A stretch of DNA of 36,034 nucleotides from Candidatus Parcubacteria bacterium (GTDB lineage: Bacteria > Patescibacteriota > Minisyncoccia > UBA6257 > 2-01-FULL-56-20). Position numbers and translations under genes: made by a program. The stretch is taken from positions 1-36,034 of the forward strand of contig DAHVRZ010000007.1 in assembly GCA_027324805.1 (NCBI GenBank). Reading direction: 5' to 3'. The notes under the pieces are model-generated. The model did no database searches. It saw nothing but the letters and a program-made list of their open reading frames with translations, and was not told the origin of the DNA. Below are positions 33,745 through 36,034 of this stretch, in pieces (positions within the stretch are counted from its first letter, which is position 1; every line of letters starts with the position of its first letter).

Positions 33745-34770
33745 CTATCCCCACGGGAATTCCCTGCCGAAGTGGCCCCAGGCCGCGGTCGCCGACCAAT
33801 CCACCTCGCTGAGCTTGAGCGCATTGAAAATTCCGCGCGGCGAAAGGTCGTATTCCCCGGGGGCGATCACAACCTCGCGGCTCGCGCCGCCTTCGTTGCC
33901 GCCTCCCGAGGCGGCAAGCTCGAGCTCCGCGACGGCCATTACGGGTTCTGCGCGGCCGATGGCATACGCGAGTTTCACGCGAACCTTCGCCGCGTCCGCA
34001 TATTTTTCCAAATAATCCTTCGCGATGCGCCGCGCCATGTACGCGCCGCTGCGGTCCACCTTCGTCCAGTCTTTTCCGGAGAACGACCCGCCGCCGATCG
34101 CGACCTCGGGGCCGTAATTATCTACGATGAGCTTGCGACCCGAGAGGCCGGAGTCGGCATCGAAGCCGCCTTGCGACCAGTCGCCCGCGGGATTCACGAA
34201 GTATTCGCGCGCGCCGGGCAGGGCTTCGCGCACAAAGGCGAGGAGTTCCGCCGAGGGCGCGTTCTGAAAGCTTGCAACGACGGTCTCTACCTCGGCTTCC
34301 CCGCCGTCTGCGTTGCCGCCTCTTGGGGCGGCGTCCGAAAGCGTCACCTGCGTCTTCCCGTCGAACGGCCATTTCTCGTACACCTTGCGGCAAAGCTCGC
34401 GCGCAAGGACGTATTCGCGCGGCAGGCGCTCGGGCGTCTCGCGCGTAGCGTAGCCGGTCATGATCCCCTGGTCCCCCGCGCCGCCGCCGTCCACCCCGCC
34501 GCCGATCTCCGGGCTCTGCGGCACGAGATACACGTGCACCGCCGCATCCGCGGGGACGCCCGCCACGCTCCGCACCGCACGCTCGATGTCCACCTGCGCG
34601 GTACTCGTCACCTCGCCCGACACGGAAACATGCCCGTGTCCGCCCATCACCTCGACCGCCACGCGGCTCTTGGGGTCGGCCTTCATATATTCGTTGAGGA
34701 TGGTGTCGGCAATAATGTCGCAGATCTTGTCGGGATGCTTCGGCGACACGAACTCGGCGGTTTTTTTCAT
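33745..34770 (-). CDS. metK: S-adenosylmethionine synthetase
   Basis: MKKTAEFVSPKHPDKICDIIADTILNEYMKADP, GAGDQGIMTGYATRETPE, FVNPAGDWSQGGFDADSGLSGRKLIVDNYG, GGGSFSGKDWTKVDRSGAYMARRIAK. The track start at 34824 lies in riboswitch terminator/leader sequence. Confidence 0.96.
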   Translation of the reverse strand: MKKTAEFVSPKHPDKICDIIADTILNEYMKADPKSRVAVEVMGGHGHVSVSGEVTSTAQVDIERAVRSVAGVPADAAVHVYLVPQSPEIGGGVDGGGAGDQGIMTGYATRETPERLPREYVLARELCRKVYEKWPFDGKTQVTLSDAAPRGGNADGGEAEVETVVASFQNAPSAELLAFVREALPGAREYFVNPAGDWSQGGFDADSGLSGRKLIVDNYGPEVAIGGGSFSGKDWTKVDRSGAYMARRIAKDYLEKYADAAKVRVKLAYAIGRAEPVMAVAELELAASGGGNEGGASREVVIAPGEYDLSPRGIFNALKLSEVDWSATAAWGHFGREFPWG

Positions 34771-34812
34771 ATGATTTATTTTTAAAATTTTTATTATTTT
34801 TTTGCGACCCGG

Positions 34813-34847
34813 ACAACAAAACAACCGCCATCACGGCGGTCGTTGTT
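34813..34847 (-). terminator. Terminator of the metK leader (riboswitch expression platform)
   Basis: Minus strand AACGACCGCC-GTGAT-GGCGGTTGTTTTGTTG. Confidence 0.8.
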
Positions 34848-34862
34848 CGTTCCTGTCCCTGA

Positions 34863-34970
34863 ACATCTTCCCCGTGAAGGGTTGGATTTCGCACCTTCCG
34901 CCATTTTCATGACGGGGGTTGCGGGCGGAGCATCGGGCCAATTCCCTTTGCATCTCCGCGCTCGTGATGC
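34863..34970 (-). promoter_or_regulatory. SAM riboswitch (SAM-I/SAM-IV clan) upstream of metK
   Basis: Minus strand GCATCACGAGCGCGGAGATGCAAAGGGAATTGGCCCGATGCTCCGCCCGCAACCCCCGTCATGAAAATGGCGGAAGGTGCGAAATCCAACCCTTCACGGGGAAGATGT: matches the SAM-I core GGGA..GGCCCGATG..GCAACC..GGTGC.AA.TCC; P1 GCATC/GATGT. Confidence 0.9.
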
Positions 34971-35024
34971 TATGCGGTTGTAGGATTAATAATAATGTAT
35001 TTTTCTATGGCGTCAATAAGAAAA

Positions 35025-35048
35025 TTGACCACCCCAGAGGATGGTCAA
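35025..35048 (-). terminator. Rho-independent terminator of the 35069 gene
   Basis: Minus strand TTGACCATCC-TCTG-GGGTGGTCAA-TTTTCTTATT. Confidence 0.8.
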
Positions 35049-35068
35049 ATGACTTCAAAATGAAAGGC

Positions 35069-35470
35069 TTATATCGCCGGCTCTACCAGAATCCCTGAGA
35101 AACGGCGCGTCTCGCCATCAATGCGCAGGTAGATGAACTGATGGTGCATCTGCTCTGGCCGGACACGTAGATTACAGCGCTCCGGATGGAGAACGACCGG
35201 AACTTTCTTGCCAAGTCCGCAGGTGCAGCAATACGGGATAGGTTCGACCTTTTCGATCAGGAACGTGCGCGAGCCGCAACCATGCGGGACGAAATCGTAT
35301 TCCCGGGCATAGCCGCTGAATCGCACGCGTTCTCGCGAAGAAAAGTGATGCTGGCCCGTCGGGATGATGGTTGGTTCTTCCGGAATCCCTTCACGCGCAA
35401 GGAAATCCTGTACGTGATGCCAGCTGCGAGGTTGACCACTAAAAGCAACTTCAACTGTCTCGACCTTCAA
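35069..35470 (-). CDS. Hypothetical protein with CCTCG motif, possibly 5'-truncated at the junction
   Basis: 133 aa from TTG; the frame stays open upstream across the apparent junction near 35487; [21 protein letters not shown]. Confidence 0.6.
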   Translation of the reverse strand: MKVETVEVAFSGQPRSWHHVQDFLAREGIPEEPTIIPTGQHHFSSRERVRFSGYAREYDFVPHGCGSRTFLIEKVEPIPYCCTCGLGKKVPVVLHPERCNLRVRPEQMHHQFIYLRIDGETRRFSGILVEPAI

Positions 35471-35487
35471 ACCATACGTATACGCAC

Positions 35488-35643
35488 ATCGGTTCCGGTG
35501 GGCCCTTCGCTCAGGCGGCGGCTTCGGCGCTGCTGCGCAATACCGAGTTATCAGCCCGCGAAGTCGTCGCCCAGAGCCTGCGCATTGCCGGCGACATCTG
35601 CATCTACACCAACCAGAATCATACCTTCGAGGAGCTTGACTAG
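35488..35643 (+). CDS. hslV: HslV (ATP-dependent protease peptidase subunit) C-terminal fragment
   Basis: [51 protein letters not shown]; the N-terminal part is absent. Confidence 0.95.
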   Translation: MGSGGPFAQAAASALLRNTELSAREVVAQSLRIAGDICIYTNQNHTFEELD

Positions 35644-36034
35644 TGGCTTCCCTGACTCCCCGCGAAATCGTCAGCGAACTCGACCGCTACATCATCGGCC
35701 AGCACGACGCCAAGCGCGCGGTGGCGGTGGCCTTGCGCAGCCGCTGGCGGCGCATGCAGCTGCCCGCGGACATGCGCGCCGAGGTAGCGCCCAAGAACAT
35801 TCTCATGATCGGCCCCACCGGGGTCGGCAAAACCGAGATCGCCCGCCGCCTGGCCAAGCTGGCCGACGCACCGTTTCTGAAGATCGAGGCCACCAAGTTC
35901 ACCGAAGTGGGCTACGTGGGCAAGGATGTCGAATCGATCGTGCGCGATCTGGTGGACGTGGCCTACAAGCTGGTGCGCGCGCAGGCCGCCGGGCGCGTGC
36001 AGAGCCGCGCCGAGGATGCCGCCGAGGAGCGCCT
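35643..36034 (+). CDS. hslU: HslU (ATPase subunit of HslUV), N-terminal part, runs off window
   Basis: GTG start overlapping the hsl[106 protein letters not shown]. Confidence 0.97.
   Translation, partial: MASLTPREIVSELDRYIIGQHDAKRAVAVALRSRWRRMQLPADMRAEVAPKNILMIGPTGVGKTEIARRLAKLADAPFLKIEATKFTEVGYVGKDVESIVRDLVDVAYKLVRAQAAGRVQSRAEDAAEER

Noticed and set aside
33772-34785. 337-aa plus-strand ORF
   Set aside because: Antisense shadow of metK.
34770-34824. Extended metK N-terminus MFCCPGRKKIIKILKINH
   Set aside because: It overlaps terminator/U-rich leader sequence; the conserved MetK start is MKKTAEFVSPKHPDK at 34770.
35687-35902. 71-aa minus-strand ORF
   Set aside because: Antisense to hslU; hslU itself is missing from the track only because it is open at the window end.

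Overview
The window looks like a moderately high-GC Patescibacteria/CPR (Parcubacteria-like) chromosome segment. Housekeeping genes are recG, tsaD, dinB (Pol IV), xseA/xseB and metK. They are interleaved with a large surface-protein and type IV pilin-like repertoire: several prepilin N-termini, pilin-LamG fusions, a beta-propeller protein with repeated C-terminal motifs, fibre-like proteins, WAWNDAxGW-repeat proteins and a LamG-matrixin protease. There are two tRNAs (Lys-CUU and Glu-UUC). Main hunt results: (i) a visibly AT-richer island of about 7 kb starts at the 3' end of tRNA-Glu and carries two diverged ~330-bp repeat copies plus a truncated third; these delimit cassette-like units, one encoding an HTH-HATPase-STAS-like protein with a coiled-coil/TM partner; (ii) a SAM-I-clan riboswitch with terminator lies upstream of metK; (iii) an abrupt junction near 35.49 kb leads into gammaproteobacterial-type hslV/hslU sequence, most simply an assembly chimera; (iv) near-identical DNA repeats link or lie within surface-protein genes; (v) a terminator is embedded in the 3' end of recG. 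All calls come from reading sequence and translations; no database search was run.
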